Positions 11,755-24,823 of a stretch of 64,000 nucleotides of DNA are shown here, piece by piece. The translations under genes and the position numbers were made by a program. The DNA comes from Sclerodactyla briareus (lineage: Eukaryota > Echinodermata > Holothuroidea > Dendrochirotida > Sclerodactylidae). Every line of letters starts with the position of its first letter. The first letter of the stretch is position 1. The stretch spans positions 206,071 to 270,070 of the forward strand of contig JAODTK010005850.1 in NCBI GenBank assembly GCA_026419785.1, written 5' to 3'. Below the pieces are notes generated by a model. It searched no databases and was not told the DNA's origin. It worked only from the letters and a program-made list of their open reading frames with translations.

Positions 11755-12674
11755 GATCTCCATGAATTTACCGCTAGCTTGACTATTCAAAACAATTGGA
11801 AGCGTGGGCGTTACTCATGATCGACTGCATGACTTTGCATTTTATTGGCGTTGAAAAATATTCCAATCGGACGACTATCCAGAGATTTGGTCTAGTACCT
11901 TCGAACAAGAGAAGAAGAAAAAACATCATCATTCGAAGAGTCACTCCCCGATACAACTGGTGTCTTTCACAAAAAAAAGAATAACAAATATAAAATATAA
12001 TAAAAACCAGAATTCCGAGCTCACCCCAGCAAGGGTAGAGGGGATCAAGAACCCGACTGGTGACTACTGCCAGTCCGAGGAAAACCCCAACTCCCAAGGC
12101 GGCTCCCTAGCAAACCCTCGATATTCCGATGATAATACCCAACTCCTTACTTTGAGCAAAAGACATTGATGAGCTGCACGCTTGTCAAAAGCTTTCTTAA
12201 GTCACGGGAAATTGATTTTGTATAGTACCGTGGTCTGATGTAATAAACCACCAGAATTCCATGAAGTCCAAAGTTTAGTTTTCGTACTAACATTATTTTT
12301 CTGAAGCCATGCTGCGACTCCCGAATAGGAATATACCTCTTGTGCCAGGTCACGGAGAAATATCACATCCAATAATAGCCGAATGCTGATATTTAGGCAA
12401 GCTTCCATGCCAAACTCCTATATAATGCAATACATGTACATATATCTTTTTACTGTCTCACTCTTCAAAATCTATATGATATGTGCGAGTATATGAACTT
12501 CCATTCTGCAGCGATAAAAAGTCCCACTCACTATCCCTCCCCCACTCAATTCACTCACGGTCATTCACTCACTCACTCACTCGATCACTTACCTACAATC
12601 TCCTTTCCCCTTTACAGACACAAACCAATTTGAGTTAATTTACTATAAACAGTACAATTTCCACGCCTCCATTC

Positions 12675-12691
12675 GGGGGGGGGGGGGGGGG
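12675..12691 (+). repeat. Poly(G) tract of 17 bases
   Basis: Seventeen consecutive G residues, a potential G-quadruplex and a common site of sequencing length error. Confidence 0.9.
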
Positions 12692-13217
12692 CGGAATTCG
12701 AAACCGAATATTGCTTGCAAGGGTCACTGATACCGCTGATAGTAGTCTCTTCCCTCCTCCGAGTCCTCCCCTCCTCTCCCTCTCCCCCCCCCCCCGATAG
12801 GCCGAGGCCCTACGCTTCCAGTCCCATTATTCTCCCAAATGTCAAAAATTCCTCTCCAATTATTGATAGAAAAATGCACCTGGAGCACTTTGAATCCAGA
12901 ATAGTTCTCTTGGATCTCGCCCCTGAGCCTTCGCTTCATTGGCCCTTCCAAAAGTGGCGGCCAGGACAGGATATGGGAGGTGTGGATCGGCACGAGCAGG
13001 GTGGTGAATTCTGCGAGCTAGTGAATATTAGTCTATCGGCGGAGCGCCCAGTCGGTTGACGAGTAGCCACACACGAAAATTTGGAAATTATGTCTCTCAG
13101 GATAACAGGAGGCCTTATCCGGCTCACTACCTTGTTAATTCATTATCTGCAGGGGCTTCCTCAAAGTTTTTGGAAGGAAGAATTATGCTGACAAACGTTG
13201 ACTTCAAACCCATTTTG

Positions 13218-13218
13218 T

Positions 13219-13250
<32 letters not shown>

Positions 13251-13281
13251 ATAATATATATAAATATAATATATTATATAT
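13218..13281. repeat. (TA)n microsatellite
   Basis: About 60 bases of nearly pure alternating T and A with a few AA or TT breaks; self-complementary, able to extrude as a cruciform. Confidence 0.9.
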
Positions 13282-14457
13282 CAGAGTTGTCACAAACATT
13301 TATATCCAACAGGTTTTAATGGAGTATGCATTATGATATCATATGATGCTGGTGCACGCTGAAGGGACACAGCAGATCGGAGATTTCTTCATTGCCAGAT
13401 GCCCGTCCTCTTAAAAACTTCATCTCAAAGATTTAAGCTGTAGTAATAAGTGGGTAGGCATACGCATTCCATGCAACAAACCTAAATCGCCCAGAGAATG
13501 ACAAAAGAGAGTCGATTAATGTTGACATCTCTCATGGTGCTTTCAGCTTGGCCAGAGTCAAGGTGGGAGGGTAGTGCTAGAGGTATTTGCACCTCCAGTA
13601 GGGTACAGCTAGGGGCATAGGGGTGGAGCATTCTAGAGGAACAGGATCGCAATTTTGCCCATTGCCATTGGCACGTGCCCGTTTCTCTTCAAACAAATCT
13701 CTAATCGTTGAAAACAATAGTCGCAAACTGGGGTATGAAAAAGGGAAAATGTCAATTAACAGATCACAGATCTATAGGTTTTACAGAAAGGGGGAGTGGG
13801 CTGGATTCGTAGAGAGAAACGGCTCCGTCGTAAATGTGCTAGTATAGCTTGGACAACCAGGACGTATTGAGAGGGGTGCACTCAGAACCCGTACAGAAAA
13901 TATGAACAGAATATCAGAATTGCATCTAAATCGTTGCCGGCACGTAATAGCACAACGGAATGACTCCAATGTTTTGAGGTTAGGGTTTTAATTGATATGA
14001 TTAGTAGAAAGTCTTTTTTATTTATTTGCACGGCTGGTGTGCATGGTGGAGCAGAGAAAATTTTGCTAGCAGTAGCGAGGAACGGAACATTAGGTCGTGA
14101 TATTCAAAACCACAAACATTCAGTTTATAACGGATTTGGCAATTTAGTGGAAGTCTCAAGGGAAAGGAACATTTTATTTGAAAAAGTATGATTTTTTTCC
14201 TAGGTTCAGGTACATTATTATCCCGATTGTCTGAATTAAAAAAGTTCCACTTGCACCTTGCACCGAAAAAAAAGTTCCACTTGAACCGAATTTTTACCTA
14301 ACCCCGGAACAATTTGAAGTGTCCGCAGCGCAGGCGCGCATTTTTTGTAGAAATTAGATGCTAATTAAATTCTTCATCGTTCTTCAAATTGTAGCATTTA
14401 ACCTAGAGTTCTTGGGAAAAAACATGTTTCGTTCATTGGAAAAGTTCAATAGTTTTT

Positions 14458-16570
14458 TGTCGTATAGTATTTTGACGACCTCATTTCCTTTCTCAACGCT
14501 AAGCAGGTTATTATAATTTTTTTGATAATTTAGGATGTTTTCCAGCACACATTGCTTATCTTTCACATATCTTAAGATTGAGGGCCCGCGTGTCTTGTAT
14601 TTCCTCTAAGAGCCCACAGGCTAGAGGCGCCAAATTAAGTCGACCGAATAAAACATTTACGTGTCGATGCTTTGTGTGTCGAGTGTGTTTGAACCAGCTG
14701 TTTATAAGCTATTTTCCCACGCGGCTTCCTATTGTCCTAATAATGTTATATTTATTTCCCTAGTTCCTGCAATGGATTTTGGCGGCATTTAGTAAATAGT
14801 AGTCATGACAACCTACACTTCCCGTTGGTTTTTGCCCTGGTGTTGTTTGTCCGGTCAAACGCCTTTATTCTTTGGAACCTCCATACGCGCCTAATATGTT
14901 ATGGGAGTGCGCTGACTACCCACGCGATCCCCTCGGTCGGCCTCGTGGTAATTCCTTGAGGACAGCCGTTGCGCCATTGGTCAATTTCACTGTTTGTGCT
15001 GACGTAATATTAAATATTTGTGTGTTTCGTTCTAGTGAGTGATTCGTCATCGCTCGTCACACGTCAGCACATGGGCAGAGCATAGGCTCGCAAGTGTAAA
15101 CCTAGCCATTGAATCATATAGTATTAAAATTGAGGGTGGAGCCATATAAGTCATTGCAAAGCGCATCGATAAGGAGAGCTCATTCGAGTCAGTCGAGTGG
15201 ATCGGCGAAGTCAAGATCAGTTAGGAGTATAAGTTGGAAACCCCAGTTAGGAAAACATACGGAACTAACCGGGCTTTTGCTGTTAGGCTATCCCAGACAG
15301 TAATGTTATGTGTAATCCCCTAATTTACGCACAATATTCGTTAGAATTGCAATAACCCTGAAACGCGGTAAGCTATCACTCCAGCTTTATTCAATACTGA
15401 AAGAGTATTCCCCTCTTCTCATCATTCCCAATTCCCAATTGATTTCTCAGGAAACCGACGGCCTTTATTTTTTTTTCGGCTCGAAAAAAATATTTCGATG
15501 ATATTCTCAATGGAGAATCGGTAGATTTCACCAATTTTTAGCGCATTGTGGGTGTACAAAAATTGCGGTCTTGGGAAACTCCGTAGTCCTATTGGTCCGT
15601 TTTGAACTGTTTTTAATAGAGGGTTCTTTTGTGTCCTAAATGCCTATGTTAAACTTATTCTGAGTGGACAATGGAACAACGCCTTTTTAGTCCATCACAA
15701 TCGAATAAAATCGAACTCAGAAATTTCCACACGTCCCATGGCATGGGTTGCCAACTGATATTTTTAATATTGAATTGGCGCTCATCGCAGCAAGTATCGA
15801 AAATATCACCATCAGAGTTATTACTATGTTCATTACATATAATGTTTAATGTTACCCCCTCCAATTTTAGAATGTGTGCATGTCATATTTTATATGTCAT
15901 CGAATTATTCCACAATACGAAGCTAAGAGTGAAATATAGAGAGGCATATAATTTTGGAGTCAAACTACCTGCGCGAGGCAAGCGAGCCCTAGTTTTTCAA
16001 AACACCACGGAACGTTGTCGAATTAATGGCCAGTACTTGACGGATACAATGTGATTAGTAGGGGTGATTAGCTTGTAATATAGATCAATGTTTTAATTCT
16101 ATTCCAACGTGGCATTTTTTATCATACAATACACATCTAAAGGTGCTATATCGGAAATTTGTTTACCGTTAGTGCAATTTGGCGTTCACTGTAGGAGCCG
16201 CCCATCCCCATTGAACTCAAAGTCCGTTTGGCCATTGCATAGTTCCGTTTGAATAATAATAATATGTAGGGGACATTTTATAAGTCTTAAATCATTTTAT
16301 TTACGCAACAATCATTATTTACATCAGTCGAAATCAAGAGTCAATAAACGTTATAAATTCCAACGGACTCCTTTTTCGTATCCATCGAGTTATTTTTTTA
16401 TGGAAGGAACATTCTAATTTACAAATCATAATCTGGACAATAGTTATTTTCCCTGAGAGAAGCGTGTCTCCCCCAGAACCCAGCGAGTTCATCCATAGGC
16501 AATAGCCTTAATGTCCCTCTGGATCACCCCTCCCGAAGGGGACTAACAAGAAACTACAACACACGACCTA
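14458..16570 (+). repeat. 5' LTR, enlarged by an internal insertion
   Basis: It matches the 3' LTR from TGTCGTATAG through 'cccagttaggaa', and again from 'atatgtagggacatttt' to 'acacgacc'. A TATA-like CATATAAG lies at about 15143-15150 and an AATAAA poly(A) signal at 16343-16348, in the order expected of U3-R. Relative to the 3' LTR it contains roughly 1 kb of additional sequence (15256-16255). Differences from the 3' LTR are largely short insertions and deletions spread along the alignment. Confidence 0.85.
15256..16255. mobile_element. About 1 kb present only in the 5' LTR, probable nested insertion
   Basis: The segment is absent at the corresponding place in the 3' LTR (near 25622). ACGGAACTA at 15259-15267 and its reverse complement TAGTTCCGT at 16240-16248 lie at its borders, which could be the tips of terminal inverted repeats, but the similarity does not extend much further. 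A 127-codon open frame (15671-16054) inside has no recognisable family. The alternative is that the 3' LTR has lost this segment. Confidence 0.5.
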
Positions 16571-16588
16571 TGGCGCCGAGACGTTGGG
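16571..16588 (+). other. Primer binding site (TGGCGCCGAGACGTTGGG)
   Basis: It begins with TGG, the complement of a tRNA CCA end, directly after the 5' LTR, as in retroviral and gypsy-type elements. Downstream, at 16625-16720, a short imprecise repeat of 'caacgagggaactttt' type follows in the leader. The priming tRNA is not identified. Confidence 0.65.
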
Positions 16589-17015
16589 CAATTTCATCGA
16601 TGGGTAACTTTTAAATTTCACGAGGAATTTTTCAACTTTCAACGAGGGAACTTTTTTTTATACTTTAAGGCGGGAACTTACTTTGTATACTTCAACGATG
16701 GGAACTTTCCCTGGAACTTTGTCTGTCTTCGCTCTGAGGGGGGTACTGTCTTTCGGTCTGGGGTTCGTATACAACGCTAACCGGGAACTTCGATAATTCA
16801 CGTCTTTTTACGATTAGGGTTTTTCCATGCTGCTGGATCGAGGGTGAGTGAGATCATCAGTTATAACCTTGCGACAATTGCCTTCCCCGTAAAATTATTT
16901 TAAAAGCTATAGTAGTAGAGTTTACAACGAATTTCGACATGTAGTTTGTATGTTTAGCAAATGTCTCGTAGCCTTAGGTTTACTGCGTCTGAGTGCGTAC
17001 CCTGTCGTAAACCTC

Positions 17016-17880
17016 ATGGCGGAGCCCCAAAACTTTGCGATCAACCGATTTTCTTCCCGCTCCCGTTTCAGGGGAGACACTGTTGACGCAGATTGGCATA
17101 GCCCCCTTTCTGGCGTTTTTGGATTATGTTGAAGCTCACGACTTAAATGACCCAGACCACCCAGGTGAGATTTCAGGGTTTGACCCAAATCTTCACGAAT
17201 AACCTAAAAGGGCAAGCTAATTAGTGATCAAGGAAGCAATTCGCTACTCAATCGACGTCTTGCGTGATCATTTCTTGCTAGGTTTCAGTCCTATCACTTC
17301 CTATATTGCCCGATCACAGCTTTCGAGACCCTTTCATATGCCCCGGAGAAACGCAAATCTTCCTGGCCAAAATTTCTAAAACATCCCTCCTCTTGGTTAT
17401 GGTGAAGGCCAGATTAGAGACAAGTTTTTGTCGTCATTTTGCCTTCGCAATGTCAATCGGCTGTAATTGATGTCTCCCCTGTTGATGCACCATTAGCAGA
17501 GACTTGGTAACCAAGGTTCAGTATTATTTTGATCTGAACCCAAGTGAAGGCAAATTCCTTGGAATGATACTGCTATGGGGCAAAAGCAAGCGAGTGATCT
17601 TCTATCATCACAACCCCCTCAAGTGAGGAATGAAGGATTGCGTAACAGAATTGAAACCTAGAAACCAAAATCAACAAAGATAGTGCTGACGCTTCAGCCT
17701 CGTCCCTCAGTCGCACAGACACCCCAAGATCTTGGCATCGTTATAATTCCAACGATGCCGCACCTATCAGGGCCTTGTAACTTCCACGTCCTACTCCTAG
17801 GAAACCACTGATTTGTTCAGATGTCATAGTCCAGGTCACATTGCACGTTTTTGTAGGTTGAATATGCCACAGTTTGCGCA
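17016..17880 (+). pseudogene. gag remnant with CCHC zinc knuckle
   Basis: Gag is the capsid/nucleocapsid polyprotein of the element. A likely start codon lies at 17016 (context 'cctcATGGCGG'). Frames change several times between 17130 and 17800. A nucleocapsid knuckle is read at 17822-17854: the second Cys, then four residues to His (17837), then four residues to the last Cys (17852). The first Cys expected three codons earlier is not in frame: codon TTG at 17813, where TGT can be read if one base is missing. The protein is not translatable as it stands. Confidence 0.7.
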
Positions 17881-18129
17881 GCAGAATGCACTCTTACGCT
17901 TTCCCTCCTCCCAATCTTTCACAATGTGCATTTTTTCCTCCACTCTCCGGGTTGGTCGCAACAAACCCCTCCAAACATGGATGCCTTGTGTTCAGAATCA
18001 GAATATCTTCCCTCAAAACCAGAATTTTCAATAGAGAACTTCAATGCTGGTGCCCGACATGTGGGGTTCTCTCAAAACAAACATCCTAAAAAAAGCTCAA
18101 TATCTGGGAAATATGAGTCAGCTACCATA

Positions 18130-21100
18130 AATTGGCTGAACAAATTTTGCTAAAGGAATTCTTGAGGTGCACTAGCATTTTGTACTTTTTGATAGTGGGA
18201 GCCACACTATCACTTATGTCCAGGTCCATCTGGTGTGCTAAATCTCCACATTTAGGTCTCAAGAAAATTAACCAGGTAGAACTGTTCAGTTCAGATTGGG
18301 CAAAGGTCAGTATTCAGTCGCGATACGGAAGTGGGAATTTGTTTGTTCAATACAAGAACATAGTTTCAGGTTAGTGCTTTAGAGTTGGCCCTCAGATCTA
18401 CTTATAGGTATTGATGTGAGCCGGATCCTCCACCTTGAAGGAGTTTACAGGGGGTGTTAGATTTTTCCCACAAATGTTTCCACATCAGATCACGAAAACC
18501 TATGCGAGACCTGTGCATAGGCTGACAACCGTCCAGGCCAAACCAAATATGTAAACTTGAGAGTTCGTACTCCTCCTTTTGCACGAACTGCTGAAGTGGG
18601 TGGCTTATCCTACAAATTTTGGTTCAAGCATGTGTCCCTCCGCCATGTTGGTTTTACAGTTCGAAAAGGACGCAACACGTATCTTGTTTGAAGATACTTC
18701 CTCTAACCTTTACAGAACTAACAGACAAACCCTTGTTAGTAAATTGGGCGGATATAGTCACAGTCACTCAGGAACTTTCCAAGGATCGAATGGTTCAGGT
18801 AATGAATCATAGATACTCAAACTGTTACTTTTCGGGCAACCCATGTCAGCAAACAGTCCATCAAGTCATGTGGCCTATAATTCTGAAAATCACATGGGAC
18901 TCCACCACCTAAATCCAATGTCACAATGAAATTAATCGTGATGACCTCCGTAGATTATAATTTGGAAACGTTTAAACCCCATTTAAGATCACAATTACCC
19001 TGTTGTTGACATGACATGAAGAAATACTCAAAAGGGACATTGATTTAGAGAAAGCACTTGAATGATCCAGAGAAAGAAGGTTCTTGACATGGTTTTGGAT
19101 TATCGTGAAGCCTTCCCTTGTCTGGCGAGTTGTCGAGCTGTCCTAATTTTGAGGCGACATAATTTGACAAACTATGAACCATTTTTCATCCGTCCCTATA
19201 GGTTATCTGAAGATACAAGTTGGTCAGATAAGGTATTTTGGCTGTTGGGTCATCAATCAACACCTCGGCGTGGTCCTCATTTCTAAAAAGGTGACGAAGG
19301 ATAAGCGAGTGGTTACTGACTTTTTCAGAATAGCCCTTAAGATAAAATCAAAGCGAATTAATCATTCCTTCCCTCTTCTTGTGAGACGTTTTATACTAGT
19401 TACTTCAGGAGCTCCAAGTATTGAGCGTTCTTGAGCGAAATCATCGTTCGTTCTGTCTGGCCTTGACGTTATAAGGCACAACAATACACTGGGATAACTT
19501 CTCATTATGGTGGGAAACATTATTATCTACAACTACTACTGGCCCCAGGTCGTAAATCTCTCTCCTGCCCTTTTCCATGCTAAAATAATGAAGTGGGTTG
19601 GCAACTATCCAACTCTGGAAAATTCTGTATTGCACATCATGACGAATAATGTGTCCAGTAGGGATAAACAGTCGCATCAGCAACATCTAGAGCAAATCTT
19701 TGAAACCTTGGTGGCAACATGGTTTTTGAAAATTTCTACAAAATAAATGTGCCCTGTTCCCGAATAAAGTTTTTATATGGTCCAATTTGGTATCCTTAAG
19801 CTGAAAGGCCTGCTTGTGTACAGCCACTTCAGAGCAGATGTAAGCCAGCCGTGACACTCCCGTACCGCATATTTACTTACAGTACAGGCCGTTAGACGGT
19901 TTGTGGGAGCAGTAAACTAGCTCTTCAGTTCTTCCCATACACGTATCCAGGAAGTGCTGAAACCCCTACATGCACTGAGTAGGAAACGTAAATGATTCTT
20001 GTTTACCAGTGAACACCAACAAGCTTTTGATAAAGTTCGAGAGTTACTGTGTGTAAACCTCCAGTTCTACATATGCCAAACAGAAATTGGCACTTTCCGG
20101 TTCTACAGTGATACCTCACGTATAGCTACTGGTTCCTATGTGACACAAATGGTATGGTGAATGAAACATCGTCTGTGTATTATTTTTCGAAGGTCCTTCC
20201 CGAGCCTGTCTTCGATATAGTGTTACAGAAATGGAGTTATTTGGTTACTTTAATTCACTACAAGCTTCAAACACCTGTTGAAGGAGTATAGTTGATTCAT
20301 TGTGGAAGCAATCTGCTATTAAAGGATTTCTGATCAAATAAACCGCCCACGTGCGCATGGTGAGAAGAATGTTTGTTTTCAAGCTCTCTGAGTAAAAATA
20401 CCTGAAAATAGATATAGAAAGGGGTCCGAGTTGGTATTATCTTATTATTTATCCGTTGCACCTTTGGAAGGCCCTCTGAAAATAATAGGGTGATTCCCGC
20501 ATTTGCCTTAGTGCACTTCTTCTTCTTCTCAGTCTGAGTTCGAATTGTTGGAGTGAATTTGTCGAACAGCCTGTCGTACACATATGGTGGAACCCGGTTA
20601 TGAACTCGATCAATGGACAAAGAAACAGGGGAAACGATACCAGCAATTTCCCTTCGAAAGGGATTCTGATACCCCCCGCACCGCCCCCTCACCTGCGGAC
20701 TAACACGTACGTTTGCTTCTTCTTCTTCCCTTGCGTCTTCCCCCCAGGTCCCTCTCCACCACTCGAGAAAGTGTTTGTTAGAGAAAATTGGTAAGAACTA
20801 GTCACAACGACAAGGATAGTATCCTATCCCATGTCCGAGTTGCCAACGTCCCTAACACAGAAATGTTACGTTCTAAACCAGGATGGACATTTCAGGAGTC
20901 CCTTTCTTCATCTCACACAGAGCAGACTTTGCCCTCCTGCTGTCGCCTCTGAGCCACGTTAGTTTGATAGTTACAATTTGATAAAGAAGAGGTCATAATG
21001 GAAACCTCCATCTGAGTTTGTTTCAACATTCGTCCCCATTGCTCCCCAAAATTGGCGAATCAAAGCTAATCACTTCCTAAGCCAGAAGAGTTGCAGAAGA

Positions 21101-22770
21101 GTCATGAAAAATATTCAAAGGAAATATTCACAAGATTATAATCTAAAAAGAATTCTTAACCCTTTGATATGCTGAGTACAAATCCAACGGGGACATGTCC
21201 TTTCTTTCAATCCTGTATATGACTTCTTGGCACACTATATTCTGCCTCTGATTAATCAGTCTGCCCGTGCCTTTTACCGCAAAATGCAGAACAATTCATA
21301 TTGTGGTAATGCTTCTGTTCAATTTGTTCTTTACAATTATAAATATTTCTAAGATGCATTGCAGTTGGTAAATTCCAGATACCATGGTTGATAGGTAATA
21401 CCCAAGTATCACTGATGACATCTTAAGTTAATCAATCCCAGGTTGTGATGCGCAGCATATTTGACCTTTCGGTCAGTATTTCTCATGCGAACTATGTTTC
21501 AACGTCTAAAATTACATTCAAGCTTGTCTTAGATGTCAGGAGTTCCGGGGGAAAGCCTGCTAAGCGTCGACCTTCCACAATCGAGTGACCAGATTCGTTC
21601 GTCCCCTTCGATAGAATCAGCCTGGACTTCAAGTCCATGCCACCTCAGTCTCTGGGGTACAAACAATTTGATGGTTGCATGTGTGAGATCACTCGGTTTG
21701 TCGTGTGTGTGCCACTGAATCATTGGACGGCATGGTACGGTTTGTGAGGCGATTCTGCAAAATTTTGACAGTATTTTGGCCCACCGCCAGATGCAGCGTC
21801 CGCTTTAACAAGTAGATTCAAGCTTGTCTTAATGTCAGGATGTTCAGGGGAAAGCCCTGATAAGCTTCGACGCTTTCTCCACAACGAGTACCTCGATTCG
21901 TATCGTCCCTTCGATAGAATCAGCCTGGACTTCAAGTCAATGCCCACCTCATTCCTCTGGGTACAAACCTTTGATGTTGCATGTGATTAGATCCTCGTTT
22001 GTTCGTGTGTGTGCCACTTGAATCATTGGACGCAATTACGGTTTGTGAGCGATCTGCATAGATTGTGACAGTAATTTGGCCCACCGTCACGATGCAAGCG
22101 TTCCGCTTTAACCGTAAGATAGCAGAACTTGTGGTGGTAAAACTTTCGGTATCTATCAGAAATGTGTTGTGTCTGTAACCATGGTAGTTTGCAAGTAGAG
22201 AGGCAAATTCATCAACTTTGTCTAACTCCTGAAGGTGAATTGACCATTTGGTGTGGATTGGTGTTAGATATGTACCCACTACAGGGTATGCGTACAATGC
22301 TTTCTCCTCGCCTATTTGGGAAACTATAGTCCTTATGAACTTGCCTTGGTAGGAAACACCAGACCTTGACGGTTTGTTTCAACCCCATGTCTGTCCCACT
22401 CAATCATAGGTGAATAATGCAGCTCACTCACGAAGAGATTTGACAATCTCTCCCGTGTCATGTTGAATTTGCAAAGACATCCCATAATGCTCAGCAGGTC
22501 CATTCATCACAACTATCCAACATCCCATAGATCAATGAGGGACAGTTGGTCTACTTTATAAAAGCACTTCTTTTCTCTGACGGGCAAACCAAGAAAATTG
22601 CTGCAATGGTGTGGTCCACTCATCGTCCATCAAGTTTGGATCGTACACCCTACCTTCTTGACCACTCTTAATTGGAGAAATTCTGAGGGATTGTTTACCT
22701 TTAAAACCGGCTGAAACCATGTTGTTCATACGCTGCATCATCTGATGGCACCTCATTACTGATTTGCACA
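18130..22770 (+). pseudogene. pol remnant: protease, RT, RNase H, integrase
   Basis: The domains are recognisable but spread across frames. The protease active site Asp-Ser-Gly is at 18191-18199, and the following Ala-Thr-Leu continues in a shifted frame. Reverse transcriptase spans about 19160-19790, with the TDF/R motif near 19315, a Ser-Pro-Ala-Leu-Phe block near 19567, and a Met-Asp-Asp-like catalytic site near 19640 that is out of frame. RNase H starts about 19900, with Tyr-Ser-Asp at 20102-20110. The integrase core (about 21590-21750) is present twice, and a C-terminal segment with a GQLVYF block lies near 22540. The order places the element in the Ty3/gypsy class. No continuous frame exceeds about 90 codons. 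Confidence 0.85.
21516..22118 (+). repeat. Tandem duplication of the integrase core, 300-bp unit
   Basis: Unit 1 (21516-21815) and unit 2 (21816-22118) both start 'attcaagcttgtctta' and end around 'cgctttaac'. Both contain 'ttcgatagaatcagcc' and 'tggcccaccg'. They differ largely by scattered one- to three-base insertions and deletions. Confidence 0.9.
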
Positions 22771-24823
22771 TTGAAACGTATGCTGGAAGTCGGGCGAAAT
22801 CAAGAAGGCAAACCTGTGTGAATCGGATGGGTAAACATTTAATGTTTCATGTATGAAAATGGTCAAGTATTGCCTGAAGTAACTGTCAACGACATTTTTG
22901 TCCAACAGGACCTGACAAGCTGTTGTGGAACCGTCTTTTCTTCTGCTAATGGTTTCGAAATGCGGGGTTTAGGGCTCTTATTAACTTGGTGATGAGGTAA
23001 TTGTAATGCCCAAACACGTCCGTATTTTGTCTAAGTGCTTCAATTCCAAGGAATGCTAGTCAAACGAGCCGTACAAAGCAGGTCAATTACAAGTGTTGAT
23101 GTCCATTCTTGATGATCAAGTAGACCATATAACAATTTTGGTGGAATGTTGGTTCATATGCTAATCGGATCATATATTAGATTTTCTTTTCTTGGAGAAC
23201 AAGTGGAGATTACGGAACACCACAAAGGATGTTGTCGAGATTATTCGCGTAGATGGTTTCTAGACTAATGCCTTAGAGTGACCTGGGTGAAATGAAGTAG
23301 TTGGAGTATATTCACTATATTGGAGACTGTGAAGTGAGTGTACCTTGAGGGTCGTATATATGGTAGTTATCAAGTATATTTACTTTCATTGTTGGTTTTA
23401 AGGATAGCCACAATGTTTCGTGTTGTTTATCTGTCACCTTTCCCGGCACGAGTTTTCGCTATGGGAGAGACATCCTTAATTTTTCGCAGGTCTGTCTGAT
23501 GATTGCTCTTAGCATACAGGTCATTCTGGTTTGACATTGGCTAAGTTTGCAAATCCATCAGGTATCTTCCTACCCTTAAGGACTTTGAGGTCATTATATT
23601 GACTTGGGAACAAATGATCTCTGTGATGTTGATGTTTCTTCCAAGCTTATTCGTCTAGAGCTCTGCATTTAGTTGCTCTTTTTGAACGTACGATGTGAAC
23701 CCAAATACATTGTTTTCCTTCCTTCCTGCGCCTTATTAACGAACGATATTTCTAGACAAGGCAAGTTACTGTTTCAACTTTTAAGCATAGGGTTCAGAGT
23801 ATAGTACCAGTTAAAGATTCGTATTGGCATCCATTGTCCCTAGAAGTTCAAGTGAGTTTCAGAGTAAAGTTAATCAGAAGTCGAAATTTATTTCAGCGAT
23901 GTCAATCTTACAAGTGATGGCATGCGAAAGTAACATTGAAAATGTTCTCTCACTTATGTTAATCAAATCTTCCCAGATTAAGAATCTTGAAAGGTACTTC
24001 TCGTGAGCACGAGTTGTGTCGCAATCTCTTGTTGCCACCTCTTTTTTGCGTGTCCGTACTGTGAGTTGAAGATGTTTCCCTTGCATTCCGTAGAAGTGTG
24101 ATCCTTATCACCACTTGATTCTCACAGTGCTGTGTCTTGATTGGTTCTCATCGTACATTGCGGCAATCTGGTATCCATCCTCTTCAGAAATTGGCTGGGT
24201 CACCTGTGTATGAGTGTTCCTTTGGTAACAAGCGGTATTGCAAACGTTTTCCTAGCTGTACATGCATTTTAAGAAAAGAGTTTTTCTTAGGGAAGTAATT
24301 CTTATTATAATCCCCTCCCATGTACGGCACATTTATTGTTGCATTTTAAATGTTTATGAATCGATCTCACTTGCATTGAGACCGTTTTCGAATGATGATG
24401 ATTGCATTCTTCAGTTTGCAGTTTTACTCTGTCCACAGTTTACCACGCTGCCTGATGAGAGAAGTGACTGGGAACATGTATAAATAACCGTTTCCTTGTT
24501 CAACGTCGCTGTCTGATCCAGTCGCTTGTCGGCGAAGGTCCTTTCCGTGTCCTGAGGGTTTTTCTATCCTGCTGTTTTTTTTTGGCGACGGATGTCGAGA
24601 ACGTTCTATAAAACTATATTTGATCGTCGTATATTATTCTCATATACGGTTTTACCTGTTTTTCAATATTGTCAATTTTTCCAGAGGGATCCTATTGACA
24701 ATGGCATGGTCGGTATCTGTGCTTTCATATGAATATCGTATTGCATTAGTACAATTTATGCTCAATCTCTCTTAATTTAGAATTTCACGTTCTTCTTCCA
24801 TAATTTTAAAGATTCGGGAGGAT
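22770..24823 (+). other. Region between integrase and 3' LTR, content unrecognised
   Basis: About 2 kb belonging to the retrotransposon by position. Short open frames (such as 23824-24006) have no recognised motif. It could hold a decayed third gene or simply an untranslated tail. I see no membrane-protein pattern strong enough to call an envelope-like gene. Confidence 0.45.

Larger units (their letters stand above)
9150..13200. other. Gene-free stretch with homopolymer tracts and a dispersed repeat
   Basis: No gene could be supported. The stretch holds C or G runs (about 9510, 9666, 10070, 12785), a dispersed repeat at 9580-9700 that is also found at 29378-29500 ('cccataaattgt', 'tttgccaata', 'ggcgcact', 'cccttgggt', then a C tract), and ACTC repeats near 12565. 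Open frames here overlap on opposite strands and show no conserved motif. Confidence 0.5.

Noticed and set aside
22770..24823. Envelope-like third gene of the retrotransposon
   Set aside because: No continuous frame, signal peptide or membrane-anchor pattern could be identified.
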